Assembly: GCA_038234715.1 (NCBI GenBank)
Contig: JBBQTD010000011.1
Location: forward strand, 6,159 to 70,158
Direction of reading: 5' to 3'
DNA length: 64,000 nucleotides
DNA from: SZAS-103 sp038234715
Lineage (GTDB): Bacteria; Pseudomonadota; Gammaproteobacteria; Xanthomonadales; Xanthomonadaceae
This document shows positions 17,622-25,965 of the stretch, one piece after another. The position numbers were made by a program, and so were the translations under genes. The notes beneath the pieces are model-generated. The model was not told where the DNA came from. It ran no database searches and saw nothing but the letters and a program-made list of their open reading frames with translations. Each line of letters starts with the position of its first letter. The first letter of the stretch is position 1.

Positions 17622-17930
17622 TCATTGGAAAATGCCGAGCACTTCCCATTTGCCGGCTCCGCCGCTGAAGCCGTACGCCGAATTGCCGTTGTCGAGCGTG
17701 TAGCAGGTGTCGAAGACGAGCTTCTTGCAAAACGCCAGTTCGTCCTTGCCTGCCGGGTCCATGATGTGCACGCCATCCGCCAGCTGGGTCCAGACTCCAG
17801 CCTGCGGCCCGAGCCAGCCTTCGCCCGGCGACCGCCATTTGTTGTTGGCCGCATTGAGGTAAAGGATTTCCGGATCATTCTCGCCCGCCTTGATCAACCG
17901 CAGCGAAACGCTTTGATTTGGCACGTTCAT
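17622..17930 (-). CDS. Small hypothetical protein, 102 residues
   Basis: No family is recognised. The protein is small, without a signal peptide or membrane helix, and rich in Gly, Asn and aromatic residues, with two Cys (FCKKLVF, DTCYTLD). Its second half, TQLADGVHIMDPAGKDELAF and SAYGFSGGAGKWEVLGIFQ, looks like a compact beta-rich domain. ATG at 17930 has GGAGA immediately upstream, closer than usual; the frame is open to 18155 but the first 75 residues look non-coding. It lies upstream of the phosphatase gene on the same strand (75-bp gap). Confidence 0.6.
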   Translation of the reverse strand: MNVPNQSVSLRLIKAGENDPEILYLNAANNKWRSPGEGWLGPQAGVWTQLADGVHIMDPAGKDELAFCKKLVFDTCYTLDNGNSAYGFSGGAGKWEVLGIFQ

Positions 17931-18175
17931 TCTCCGTGGCGGGCGGGTGATGCGGGTCGGCTCTTGCAAGGCATGGCGAGTGGAAACCAAGTCCCGGCCG
18001 CCACCAGCGTAGCGACAGATGATCGGGGCCGCAATCTGCTGCTGCATTGGACCATCCCAGGCAGGGAAGCAAGCGCCGACGCTTCTTGCCCAATCCGCAG
18101 TTCCCGGGCCGAGTTGCCCTTGATCCCGTCGGACCCATGGGAGACTCTTGGGCATCCGGGACCAGGGCGCAAACG

Positions 18176-18748
18176 ATGCTGGGCGTTGTTGTCCTATCGC
18201 TGCTTCTGCAGGGTTCCGCGAGTGTTTCCGGCCTCGCGATCACGGTCGAGGACCGCGTGGAGGTGTATCCCATCCGCGGGGCCACGGCGAACGCACTGTG
18301 GGAGCAGATGCATCTTTCAGGTCCCCTGGACGGGACAGAAGGAAAGCGGTTCGCGGGCAAGACCCGGTGGCATGTTGCCTGGCACTACTGGTTCCGAAGC
18401 GATGGGCGAAGCTGCCGCATCGACCGTTCCGACGTGGCCTTCTCCAACGTCACCACACTGCCGGAGTGGAGCGATCCGGTGCACGGCGCGCCAGGGCTGC
18501 AGGCGGAGTGGAAGTCCTTCATCGCCCGGTTGAGGGAACACGAGGCGGGCCATCGATCGAACGGAATGCGTGCCGCAGTCGCCGTGCGCAGGATCGTCGA
18601 CATCGCCATGCCTACGGCGGATTGCCAGACGCTTGGAAACACCATCGATGCATCCGCGCGCGCGGTGCTTGCGCGCGCCAATCGTGCGGACATCGACTAC
18701 GACACGGCGACGCGACACGGCCAGACGCAGGGAGCAGTGCTTCCCTGA
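18176..18748 (+). CDS. DUF922-like exported protein, putative zinc protease
   Basis: A 190-residue protein starting with a signal peptide (MLGVVVLSLLLQGSASVSG). It resembles the DUF922 family, predicted secreted metal-dependent proteases: ITVEDRVEVYPIRGATANAL at the N-terminus, WHVAWHYWFR in the middle and, most tellingly, RLREHEAGHRSNG, an HExxH zinc-binding motif. Two Cys (RSCRI, ADCQT) may form a disulphide. Start could be the ATG at 18137 instead; the one at 18176 directly begins the signal peptide. Proteolysis has not been shown for this family as far as I know, so the function is inference. Confidence 0.75.
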   Translation: MLGVVVLSLLLQGSASVSGLAITVEDRVEVYPIRGATANALWEQMHLSGPLDGTEGKRFAGKTRWHVAWHYWFRSDGRSCRIDRSDVAFSNVTTLPEWSDPVHGAPGLQAEWKSFIARLREHEAGHRSNGMRAAVAVRRIVDIAMPTADCQTLGNTIDASARAVLARANRADIDYDTATRHGQTQGAVLP

Positions 18749-18786
18749 AGTCTCTATTCAACGATCGCACACGGCGCTCGGCCGCT

Positions 18787-19686
18787 TCATCGTCGCGACT
18801 GGAACAGATCCTGCAGCGCCCACGTCAGCGCGACGGGATAGGCGGTGTAGTGGTATGCGCCGGGTACTTCGCGCGCCAACAACTTGAGGCCGGGGTAGTG
18901 GCGTGCCTTCAACCGTCGCACCATTTCGGCCTGGTCGCCGACCATGTCTTCGCAAGGAGGCTCGTCAGCGCAGATTCCAGGACGTTCCATGCCACCTACC
19001 GCAAAATAAAGGTCGGCCCTCAGGTCGCGGTGCGTCGTCGCGTACGCCGCTTCGGTGCGATACAGCATGTGTTTGTCGTACCAGATCGACGTGCTGCCGA
19101 GGATGTAATGGCGGAACACATCGGGCTCGGTCAGCGCGACCCACAACCCGAACAGTGCGCCATAGGACTGCCCGGTCAGCGTGCGTTCGGCTGGGTCGGT
19201 GCGCCAGGTGCGATCGACGTAGGGGATCACCTGTTGCTTGATGAAGTTGAAATACGCCTGGGCGCCACCCGTCGCGGAATCCATCGTCGCGACCGTCGAC
19301 GGCGTCATGTCGCGGCGGCGGCTGACCATCGCATCCTCGCCATGCGCGTAGCCGATTCCGACCAGGATGAATTCGCGGAAGAAAGTGTGCCGGAATGGCA
19401 CGCGCGTAACGCCCGACGCAACCTGGAAGGTGTACGGCCCGTCGTTGAGGTAGACCACCGGATAACGCCTGGTTGCGTTCGCGGGCAGGTCGTAGCCGGG
19501 TGGCAATTTGATGTACAGATCGTAGATGCGCTTGGATACCGGGTCGACGAGTGCATGCACATGGCTGTCTTCCACCTGGAAGGGCAGGTCTGCTGGCGGA
19601 GGCGTGGGTGCGGAGGCTGCACTCATGGAAGGCATCGCCAGGGAGAGGACAAAAGCAACAAAGGAAAGGGTCGCTAATGTGCGCAC
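18787..19686 (-). CDS. Exported alpha/beta hydrolase (esterase D / IroE-like)
   Basis: A 299-residue putative carboxyl or siderophore-type esterase. A signal peptide (LSFVAFVLSLAMPSMSAASA) is followed by an esterase D-like fold: YDLYIKLPPGYDLP and YPVVYLNDGPY near the start, and a nucleophile elbow TLTGQSYGALFGLW. The acid and His are probably in the C-terminal third (ERPGICADEP; REVPGAYHYTAYP). Relatives include enterobactin/salmochelin esterases (Fes/IroE type) and acetylxylan-like esterases; no substrate can be chosen. The start codon is GTG at 19686, with a weak ribosome site. It converges on the DUF922 gene. Confidence 0.82.
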   Translation of the reverse strand: MRTLATLSFVAFVLSLAMPSMSAASAPTPPPADLPFQVEDSHVHALVDPVSKRIYDLYIKLPPGYDLPANATRRYPVVYLNDGPYTFQVASGVTRVPFRHTFFREFILVGIGYAHGEDAMVSRRRDMTPSTVATMDSATGGAQAYFNFIKQQVIPYVDRTWRTDPAERTLTGQSYGALFGLWVALTEPDVFRHYILGSTSIWYDKHMLYRTEAAYATTHRDLRADLYFAVGGMERPGICADEPPCEDMVGDQAEMVRRLKARHYPGLKLLAREVPGAYHYTAYPVALTWALQDLFQSRR

Positions 19687-20202
19687 GCGGGCATCCGGAA
19701 AGGGGGCGGGAGGTGGCGTCGGAGCGGAACCGCGCGATGGCGATTGTCATGCGCAATCGCCGCGGCGAACAGTCTTGACACGCTGTTCGAAACAAGGTCG
19801 AACCAAATCACGACCGATCCCACGCGTGCATACTGCACCCAGCTCATGGCGAAGCGTGTCGCCGCGAGGGCATTGAGCTCGACAGCACGAAAAAAAGGCG
19901 TGCCGCGCGAGCGTTTTCCGGCGCGCGGTGTTTCCCAGCCCGCACCAGCGTGTGGGGACGGCGGGTATCCTCTGGCTGCACGCTCCGCGACGGTGCATTC
20001 CCATGCCGACCGCACCATGTGCCCAAGCGAACGGGCGAAGCGCAGCGCGGTCACAAGAGCGCAGGGCCTTGGCGTCGACTACCTGCGCGGCGAGCGTCCT
20101 GCAGCGATCGGGCCGAGGCTGGATTTCGAATTCGAACAATCCGCGGCATAGCAAAAATCAGACAGGCGCCACGAGAGCGACTGCCTGGGATCCGGCCTGC
20201 GA
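19687..20202. other. Intergenic region (516 bp), no gene supported
   Basis: It lies between two minus-strand genes. Overlapping ORFs of 60-135 codons exist on both strands but none resembles a protein. On the minus strand a hairpin with arms CCGCGCG/CGCGCGG (about 19892-19918) is followed six bases on by seven T residues, so a transcript on that strand might terminate near 19885; no matching RNA family is recognised. Confidence 0.4.
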
Positions 20203-20619
20203 TCAATGGCTGGGCGGGATCGTGATGTCGGTCTTGGTCGGATTCGCCACGGTTGCCTTGTCGCCGCTGTGGTCGATGACCGGCGGATCGCCATGGACGT
20301 GTGCGTGGTCGACGGCCGGATAGCTCTTCTCCGCATTCGACTGCTGGTATGCGGCAGTGCCTGCCTCATTGCCGGTAAGCCGTTCGGCAGCTGGGTTGTA
20401 AGAACCCGACTGGCTGTCGTGGCTTGGTCGACGGTGTCTTGCGCGGTGGCGTGGCGCGGTTGACGGCTTCGAACTGTCGGAATTCATCGGCTGCGAACTG
20501 GAGGAATCTGCCTGGTCTCTGGCGGCAGGGGCCGGCATGGACTGGCTGCTGTCCTGTGCGAACGCAGGCGCTGCGAATGCAAGCGCGATGCTCGCGGCGA
20601 AGATCAGATGGCTCTTCAT
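20203..20619 (-). CDS. Hypothetical exported low-complexity protein
   Basis: A 138-residue secreted protein with no recognised family. A signal peptide (LIFAASIALAFAAPAFA) is followed by a Ser/Gln/Asp-rich stretch, an Arg/His-rich patch (PRHRARHRRPSHDSQSG) and a more ordered end (LTGNEAGTAAYQQSNAEKS; DHAHVHGDPPVIDHSG) that contains a His-rich HAHVHG, possibly metal-binding. ATG at 20619 is preceded by GGAGG. It probably works in the periplasm; the role is unknown. Confidence 0.65.
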   Translation of the reverse strand: MKSHLIFAASIALAFAAPAFAQDSSQSMPAPAARDQADSSSSQPMNSDSSKPSTAPRHRARHRRPSHDSQSGSYNPAAERLTGNEAGTAAYQQSNAEKSYPAVDHAHVHGDPPVIDHSGDKATVANPTKTDITIPPSH

Positions 20620-20720
20620 GGTGCGCCTCCGTGGCGATGTGGGGAATTCCCTGCGCATGATGCGACGCGAACGATGAATCAAGTCTGCATCGCCTGACCG
20701 GCCATCTCCCCCTCAATCAA

Positions 20721-20876
20721 GGGCACCTATGGAACCTCTGAATTTGTTCAGAGGTTCCATAGGTGCATGGATGCACCGCCGCGAACAACGACGCAAGTCG
20801 TTGATTCGCGCGCACCGAGTCCGGACATGCGCCGGGCTCGGTGCGTCTGAACCAGTCCAGGACGGACTTGTTCAGA
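20721..20876. repeat. Array of four consecutive hairpins
   Basis: Four inverted repeats follow one another with almost no gap, all upstream of the CHASE2 gene. (1) 20723-20766 has perfect 20-base arms and a 4-base TTTG loop. (2) 20780-20810 has 13-base arms with one bulged base and a GCAA loop. (3) 20811-20845 has 9-base arms (cgcaccgag/ctcggtgcg) extended inside by a ccgg/ccgg pair. (4) 20846-20876 has 13-base arms with one mismatch. The first and last both contain TCTGAA...TTCAGA. No ORF of note lies in it. It could be the ends of a decayed mobile element, a MITE, or a structured RNA leader. Confidence 0.7.
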
Positions 20877-21024
20877 CCATCCATGGAGTCTTGCGTCATG
20901 TAACGGAGCAACTCCCCCAGGCCAAGCAAGCCCGTTTTCCATGGCCTGCCGGTTGAAGGCTGTGCCCGACCGGCACCTGTGCATGCGACGATAGGACGCA
21001 CGGGCCGGTGGGGGAAAGAGCGGA

Positions 21025-22965
21025 ATGGCGATCAAGAAGGGCGTGCCGCCGAAGCCGAGCCTGCCAGAGCGCGCATCGGCATGGTTCATCAGGACGTGGG
21101 GGCTGTGGGAACGCGCCTTCGGGCGTACGTCGGCTGCGTTCGCGTCGCGGCTGAGGTTCTCGTTTTTCCTGGCGATGACGGTGACAGCGCTCGGGTTCCT
21201 GTTCTGGGACTTCTACGGAATCCCTGGATTCATCGAGGGTCACAAGTCACTGGCATCGGCCGAAGATTCGCTGTTCGATTCGGTGATCTCAAAGCGACCG
21301 ATCGATCCGAAATCTTCAGGTCGCGTCATCGTTGCCGAGATCGACGAGTGCTCGATCGACTATTTCGAGAAAAAAGGCGAAGCCGGCTGGCCATGGCCGC
21401 GCGATCGGCATGCGGACCTGCTGACGGCATTGGGCGATGCAGGCGTGACGGCGGTTGGCTACGACGTGCTGTTCCTCGACAAGCAGGCCGCACAAGCCGG
21501 ATCGGACGACATGCTGTTGCAGGTCGCCCAGTTGGGCGTGCCTGTATTCTTCGGCGCGAACTACGGAGACGCCCAGGCGGACACGCCGCCGACAAACACA
21601 GTCGATCGGTGGCCCACTGCGTTGGCGGCCGTGTCCAGGCCGAAGGATGCGCCTGTGATCGGGATGGACCTTCCCTTTGGCGCCGCCATGCGCAATCGCA
21701 GCGGTTTCGTCAACATCACCCGGGCCGGCGATGGCGTCATGCGCGACTTCGATGTCTGGCAACAGGCTGGCGACTGGGGCGTGCCATCGATGGCGGCGCT
21801 GGTCGCCGCACAGGCCACCCATCGCAAGTTCACCTATTTCCCGCAGAGCATCCGCCTGAACTGGCGCACCAAACCGCAGAATCGCCTGCAGATCGTCCAC
21901 GCTGTGGATCTGCTGCCTGACGAACACACTCCGTGTCTCAAGCAGGGGGAAAAGCTGCCCGACCTGAAGGGCAAGATCGTCATGGTGGGTTACGTCGCAT
22001 CAGGCATCAACGATTTCAAGCCGACACCCATTGATGCGCAGATGGCGGGTGTCGAGTTGCAGGCCGAGGCAGTTGAAAACCTGGTCAGCAGCACCTGGAT
22101 CAGGATGCCCGCGCCGGGGTTCAAGTATGGGCTTGCGGCGGTGCTGGTGATCCTGATCGGATTTTCGTTCTGGCGCGGCGAGCCGTCGCAGGACATCGAC
22201 GCGGTGTTTACGGCCACCAACCTGGTGTTGACCGCTATCGCGATGCTGATGCTCACTTTCACCACGTATTTCTTCGATATCTTCACGTCGGTCGGTTACT
22301 CGCTCGCCTTCTTCGGAATCTGCCGTACTTACCTTGCCGGCATGCGCGGGCGGGCGTTGGGCAACGACGACCATGTGAAAGAGCTGGGCGAGGGCGACCG
22401 CCTGCACATCGTGCTGCTGATCCTGCGGGTCAACGTGGGGCGCGACCTTGAAGTGGTCGGAAACAATCCGGAGGCACGCCGGTTCTGGGAAACCAACGAG
22501 TACAGGCGGCGGATCCGGCGGATCCTGTACGCGCACGGATACGGAAAGATGCACGAAGGCCTGATCGAGCGTAAAACATGGCTGGCATCGGACTTCCGCG
22601 ACGTGGTGCTGATGATCTGCGACGCGCCGTCGGTCGAGGAACTGCGCTGGGAGATCCTGCACGACCTGAACCTGATCAACGACGAGCTGGTGAAGGTGGC
22701 GGACGAAAACCGCCTCGACCAGGTAGTGACGGCCAGTGGGGTGTACGTCGACCTGAGCGGGATGGATCCGCAGGTGCGCTCGATGACGCTGCAGCAGACA
22801 TTGGGGAAACTGCTGCTATTGCCTGTTACCACCAGCCTGCGAGGTTTCATCGCGGCCGATGTGGGTTGCCTGCCGCGTTATATTCAACCGAAGTCCGAAG
22901 AAACCAGTCCTGACGAACCACTTCCATCCGGGGAACAACCATGCGCCACACCGTCCGAATCCTGA
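21025..22965 (+). CDS. CHASE2-domain membrane protein with an unrecognised C-terminal domain
   Basis: A 646-residue inner-membrane protein. One helix near the N-terminus (SFFLAMTVTALGFLFW) leads to a CHASE2 extracytoplasmic sensor domain (about residues 70-350), with VIVAEIDECSIDYF, WPWPRDRHADLL, AVGYDVLFLD, FVNITRAGDGVMRDF and GKIVMVGYVASGIND. Three helices follow (about 372-445). CHASE2 proteins normally end in an adenylate cyclase, kinase or GGDEF domain, but here residues about 450-620 match none of these that I can see (RLHIVLLILRVNVGRDLEVV; SVEELRWEILHDLNLINDEL). The stop overlaps the start of the next gene by 25 bp, so the two are translationally coupled. A GGAAAGAGCGGA stretch precedes the start. 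Confidence 0.82.
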   Translation: MAIKKGVPPKPSLPERASAWFIRTWGLWERAFGRTSAAFASRLRFSFFLAMTVTALGFLFWDFYGIPGFIEGHKSLASAEDSLFDSVISKRPIDPKSSGRVIVAEIDECSIDYFEKKGEAGWPWPRDRHADLLTALGDAGVTAVGYDVLFLDKQAAQAGSDDMLLQVAQLGVPVFFGANYGDAQADTPPTNTVDRWPTALAAVSRPKDAPVIGMDLPFGAAMRNRSGFVNITRAGDGVMRDFDVWQQAGDWGVPSMAALVAAQATHRKFTYFPQSIRLNWRTKPQNRLQIVHAVDLLPDEHTPCLKQGEKLPDLKGKIVMVGYVASGINDFKPTPIDAQMAGVELQAEAVENLVSSTWIRMPAPGFKYGLAAVLVILIGFSFWRGEPSQDIDAVFTATNLVLTAIAMLMLTFTTYFFDIFTSVGYSLAFFGICRTYLAGMRGRALGNDDHVKELGEGDRLHIVLLILRVNVGRDLEVVGNNPEARRFWETNEYRRRIRRILYAHGYGKMHEGLIERKTWLASDFRDVVLMICDAPSVEELRWEILHDLNLINDELVKVADENRLDQVVTASGVYVDLSGMDPQVRSMTLQQTLGKLLLLPVTTSLRGFIAADVGCLPRYIQPKSEETSPDEPLPSGEQPCATPSES

Positions 22966-24359
22966 GCCTGTCCATCCTGATAGCCCTTGCCGGAGCCGCG
23001 ATCGGCAAGCCCAGACCCGCACCAGCCCCCACGCCCGCTGCCCAGCCGGCCCCTGCCGCGCCGGCCGGATCGCAGGGCATAACCGCTGCATCCGTCTATA
23101 AGGACAACGTCGCGCTGCACTTGGCCGCCCAGCCGACATCGCCCACCGTCACCACCCTGAGCAAGGGCAGTGCGGTCGATGTGCAGAAGCAGGAGGGACT
23201 CTGGTTCAACGTGAAGGCACAACCCGGCACGGTGGGCTACGTGAAGATCAACGAAATTCGCCTGGCCAAGGCCGGTGGCGGCAGCAACGATGGTTATTCG
23301 ATGTTCGGCGGCCACCCGAAGCCCAGCGAGACCGCTGGCGTGCGCGGGATCAACGAGGAACAGCTGCGCGGAGCAACGTTTGATCCGGCGGCGGTCGCGC
23401 GGATGGAGACCTTCCGCGTCGACGACGCGACCGCGAATGCCTACGCCAGCAGGATGCACCTGCAAAAGACCGAGGTCGCCTACAAGAAAGAGCCCGGCCT
23501 TGGAGAGGGGCATCGGGCGACGTCCGGTTCTTCCGAGCAGACCCAGATGCAGGAGCAGCAGAACCACGCGGCCAAAGTCGGCGCCTTGTCGGCAATCGGC
23601 GGTCATTTCGGCTTTGGGGCTTCGGCCAGCAAGGCGGCTGACGCGATGCCCAAGAGCGAGCAGGAAAAAGTGGACGAGGAAACAGCGATGGGCCCGCAGC
23701 TCGCCGGCCGCGTGCTGAGCGTGCTGCCACTGTTGAATGACCCGGTGGCGCAGAGGCGCGTGAACACGATCGGTCGCTGGGTCGCGCTGCAGACGCCGCG
23801 TGACGACCTGCCCTGGACATTCGCCGTTGTGGACAGCCCCGAAATGAACGCGTTCGCCGCTCCAGGTGGCTACATCATCGTGACCCGCGGCTTGTACGAG
23901 GTGCTGCAGTCCGACGATGAAGTCGCCGCCGTGCTCGCCCACGAGATCAGCCACGTGGTCGCACGCGATCATTACTACGTGATCATGAAGCAGGCGGCGA
24001 CCGCAGTTGTAACCGACATTGCGATCGACAAGGCGACTGCCCACGCCGGTGTCGGCGGGCAGTTCGCCAACTATTTTGCCAAGCAGGGCGCGAGCATCAT
24101 GCTCACCGGGTTCGACAAGGAAGTGGAGTACCGCTCCGATGGCGCGTCGTTGATCTATACCGCCCGCGCCGGGTACAACCCCTTGGCGATGTATGCGGTT
24201 TTGCAGAAACTAGCGGCGGCGAGCGATCCAGGCCGTACCCACAATATCTATTCGACCCATCCAGTTCCTTCGGCGCGGCTGGACCGGCTCGACCAGAAGG
24301 GCCTCGCGAACGTCGCGCAATACACCGACCGGCCGTACGTCCTGGCATACGGGCGCTGA
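22941..24359 (+). CDS. Secreted M48-family metalloprotease with N-terminal SH3-like domain
   Basis: A 472-residue protein. After a signal peptide (LSLSILIALAGAAIG) and a Pro/Ala linker, residues about 48-110 look like a bacterial SH3 domain (SVYKDNVALHLAAQPTSPTV; LWFNVKAQPGTVGYVKINEI). A low-complexity region leads to the M48 protease domain (about 235-470): SPEMNAFAAPGGYIIVTRGL, zinc motif VLAHEISHV, and the third ligand in EVEYRSDGASL, followed by HPVPSARLDRL. Relatives (BepA/LoiP-like) act on outer-membrane proteins in the periplasm. ATG 22941 overlaps the CHASE2 gene; GGGGAA is a good ribosome site. Pairing with a CHASE2 sensor suggests envelope stress or proteolytic signalling (inference). 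Confidence 0.88.
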   Translation: MRHTVRILSLSILIALAGAAIGKPRPAPAPTPAAQPAPAAPAGSQGITAASVYKDNVALHLAAQPTSPTVTTLSKGSAVDVQKQEGLWFNVKAQPGTVGYVKINEIRLAKAGGGSNDGYSMFGGHPKPSETAGVRGINEEQLRGATFDPAAVARMETFRVDDATANAYASRMHLQKTEVAYKKEPGLGEGHRATSGSSEQTQMQEQQNHAAKVGALSAIGGHFGFGASASKAADAMPKSEQEKVDEETAMGPQLAGRVLSVLPLLNDPVAQRRVNTIGRWVALQTPRDDLPWTFAVVDSPEMNAFAAPGGYIIVTRGLYEVLQSDDEVAAVLAHEISHVVARDHYYVIMKQAATAVVTDIAIDKATAHAGVGGQFANYFAKQGASIMLTGFDKEVEYRSDGASLIYTARAGYNPLAMYAVLQKLAAASDPGRTHNIYSTHPVPSARLDRLDQKGLANVAQYTDRPYVLAYGR

Positions 24360-24376
24360 TATCTCAATTGAGAACA

Positions 24377-24400
24377 GCCCCTCTCCGATCGGAGAGGGGC
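24377..24400. terminator. Bidirectional terminator-like palindrome
   Basis: A perfect 24-base palindrome (gcccctctccga/tcggagaggggc, 12-base arms, no loop) sits between the convergent M48 protease and exopolyphosphatase genes. There is no long T-run on either side. It belongs to a family of similar GC-rich hairpins also seen at 36132-36154 and 45868-45892. Confidence 0.65.
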
Positions 24401-24411
24401 CAAGAAACCGC

Positions 24412-25965
24412 CTAGTTCGCCCTGATGCCGAGCGTATAGCCGATCTCGGCAAGTTCGTCGCGCTCGCCTTCGAGGTCTTCGCGGGTCAGCGGGTGACTCG
24501 CGAGCCAGCGATCAGGCAGGCGCAATTTCATCTCGCGATCGTTCACCGCGAAACGGACCGCCGGCAGTGCGTCGCGATCGTGGCCGCGATGCAGCAGCAC
24601 CGCGAGCCTTAGCAGCAACGCGCAGCGCAGGGTCGGTACGAGCAGCCTTTCGGGCAGCGCCTCGATCGCCGACAGCGCGATTCCACGGCGCTGGCAGCGC
24701 ACCAATGCGCCGAGCATTTGTTGCTCCGGACGCGAGAAACCTGCGATGTCCGAATGTTCGATCAGGTAGGCGCCATGCACGTGATGCTGGCTGTGCGCGA
24801 TCGCCAGCCCAATCTCATGGACGCGTGCGGCCCACGCGAGCATGTCGCGCGCATCGGCATCGAGCTCCCATGCGACCGCAGCCTGGTCGAACAATGCGAG
24901 GGCGGTGCGTTCGACCTGCGCGGCCTGTTCGCGGTCAGCGCCGTAGCGTTCGGCCATCGCATCGACCGACGCATCGCGCGGATCGCGGTCGCTCGCGCGA
25001 CCAAGCATGTCCTGCAGCACCCCTTCGCGCAGTGCCGACTTGCTCACCTGCATGCGCTTGAGGCCCAGTTCGTTAAACGCCGCCTGCAGCACCAGCAGGC
25101 CACCCGCGATGACCGGTCGACGGTCCTCCGACAAGCCCGGCAGGTCGATATCTTCGATGCGTTCGAACTCGAGCATCCTCTCGCACAACGCGGCGAGGCC
25201 ATCGTCGGTGATCGGGCCACGCGTAAGCTTCATCGCGGACAGGATTTCGCTGACCGACTTGATTGTTCCCGACGAACCAATAGCGTCGCCCCAGCCGCGA
25301 TCGCGGTACGCGCGCACGAATTGCTGGAATTCTGCGGAGACCTCGGTCAGTGCATCCTTCCAGCGTTTGCGCCCGAGCTTGCCATTCTCGAAGAAGCGCC
25401 GCGTGCTGGCGACACAACCCATTTGCAGGCTCTCGCGCTCGAGCGGTTCGTAGCCTTCGCCGATGATGAACTCGGTGGAACCGCCGCCGATGTCGATGAC
25501 GAGGCGGCGCTTGCCACTCGGCGGACTTGCATGGGCTACACCGAGATAGACAAGGCGCGCTTCCTCGCGACCCGAGATGATCTCGATCGGATGCCCCAGG
25601 GCGGCCTCTGCCGGTTGCAGGAACGCGCGCGGATCACGCAGCTGGCGCACGGTGTTGGTGGCGACCACGCGCACGCACTGCTGAGGGATGTTGCGGATGC
25701 GCTGGCCGAAACGGGACAGGCAGTCCAGCGACCGGTCCAGCACATTCTGGCGCAGGCCACCTTGCGCATCCAGGCCTTCGGCCAGGCGCACTGTTTCGCG
25801 CAGCCGGTCGACCACGCGCAGTTGGCCGAGCACGTGCCGGGCGACGACCATGTGAAAACTGTTGGAACCAAGATCAAGGGCCGCCAGCAGTGCGTCTTCA
25901 CCAATCGCGGCCCTGATCGGCGTGTCGGTTTCGAGCCTGCGCGAGGCTGGCGTCACGATGCGCAC
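24412..25965 (-). CDS. ppx: Exopolyphosphatase / guanosine pentaphosphate phosphatase family
   Basis: A 517-residue cytoplasmic enzyme of the Ppx/GppA family that splits terminal phosphate from polyphosphate. The ASKHA-fold phosphate motifs are ALDLGSNSFHMVV at the N-terminus and VIDIGGGSTEFIIG in the middle, and the C-terminal part has an HD-like region (WAARVHEIGLAIAHSQHHVH). GTG at 25965 overlaps the end of ppk1 by 13 bases; the frame is open up to 26058 but the ppk1 protein ends there. Synthesis and breakdown of polyphosphate are therefore on one transcript. The gene ends near the palindrome shared with the convergent protease. Confidence 0.92.
   Translation of the reverse strand: MRIVTPASRRLETDTPIRAAIGEDALLAALDLGSNSFHMVVARHVLGQLRVVDRLRETVRLAEGLDAQGGLRQNVLDRSLDCLSRFGQRIRNIPQQCVRVVATNTVRQLRDPRAFLQPAEAALGHPIEIISGREEARLVYLGVAHASPPSGKRRLVIDIGGGSTEFIIGEGYEPLERESLQMGCVASTRRFFENGKLGRKRWKDALTEVSAEFQQFVRAYRDRGWGDAIGSSGTIKSVSEILSAMKLTRGPITDDGLAALCERMLEFERIEDIDLPGLSEDRRPVIAGGLLVLQAAFNELGLKRMQVSKSALREGVLQDMLGRASDRDPRDASVDAMAERYGADREQAAQVERTALALFDQAAVAWELDADARDMLAWAARVHEIGLAIAHSQHHVHGAYLIEHSDIAGFSRPEQQMLGALVRCQRRGIALSAIEALPERLLVPTLRCALLLRLAVLLHRGHDRDALPAVRFAVNDREMKLRLPDRWLASHPLTREDLEGERDELAEIGYTLGIRAN

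Noticed and set aside
19744..20154. ORFs on both strands in the intergenic region before the esterase gene
   Set aside because: Overlapping frames with no signal peptide, domain or ribosome site; the region is left as non-coding.
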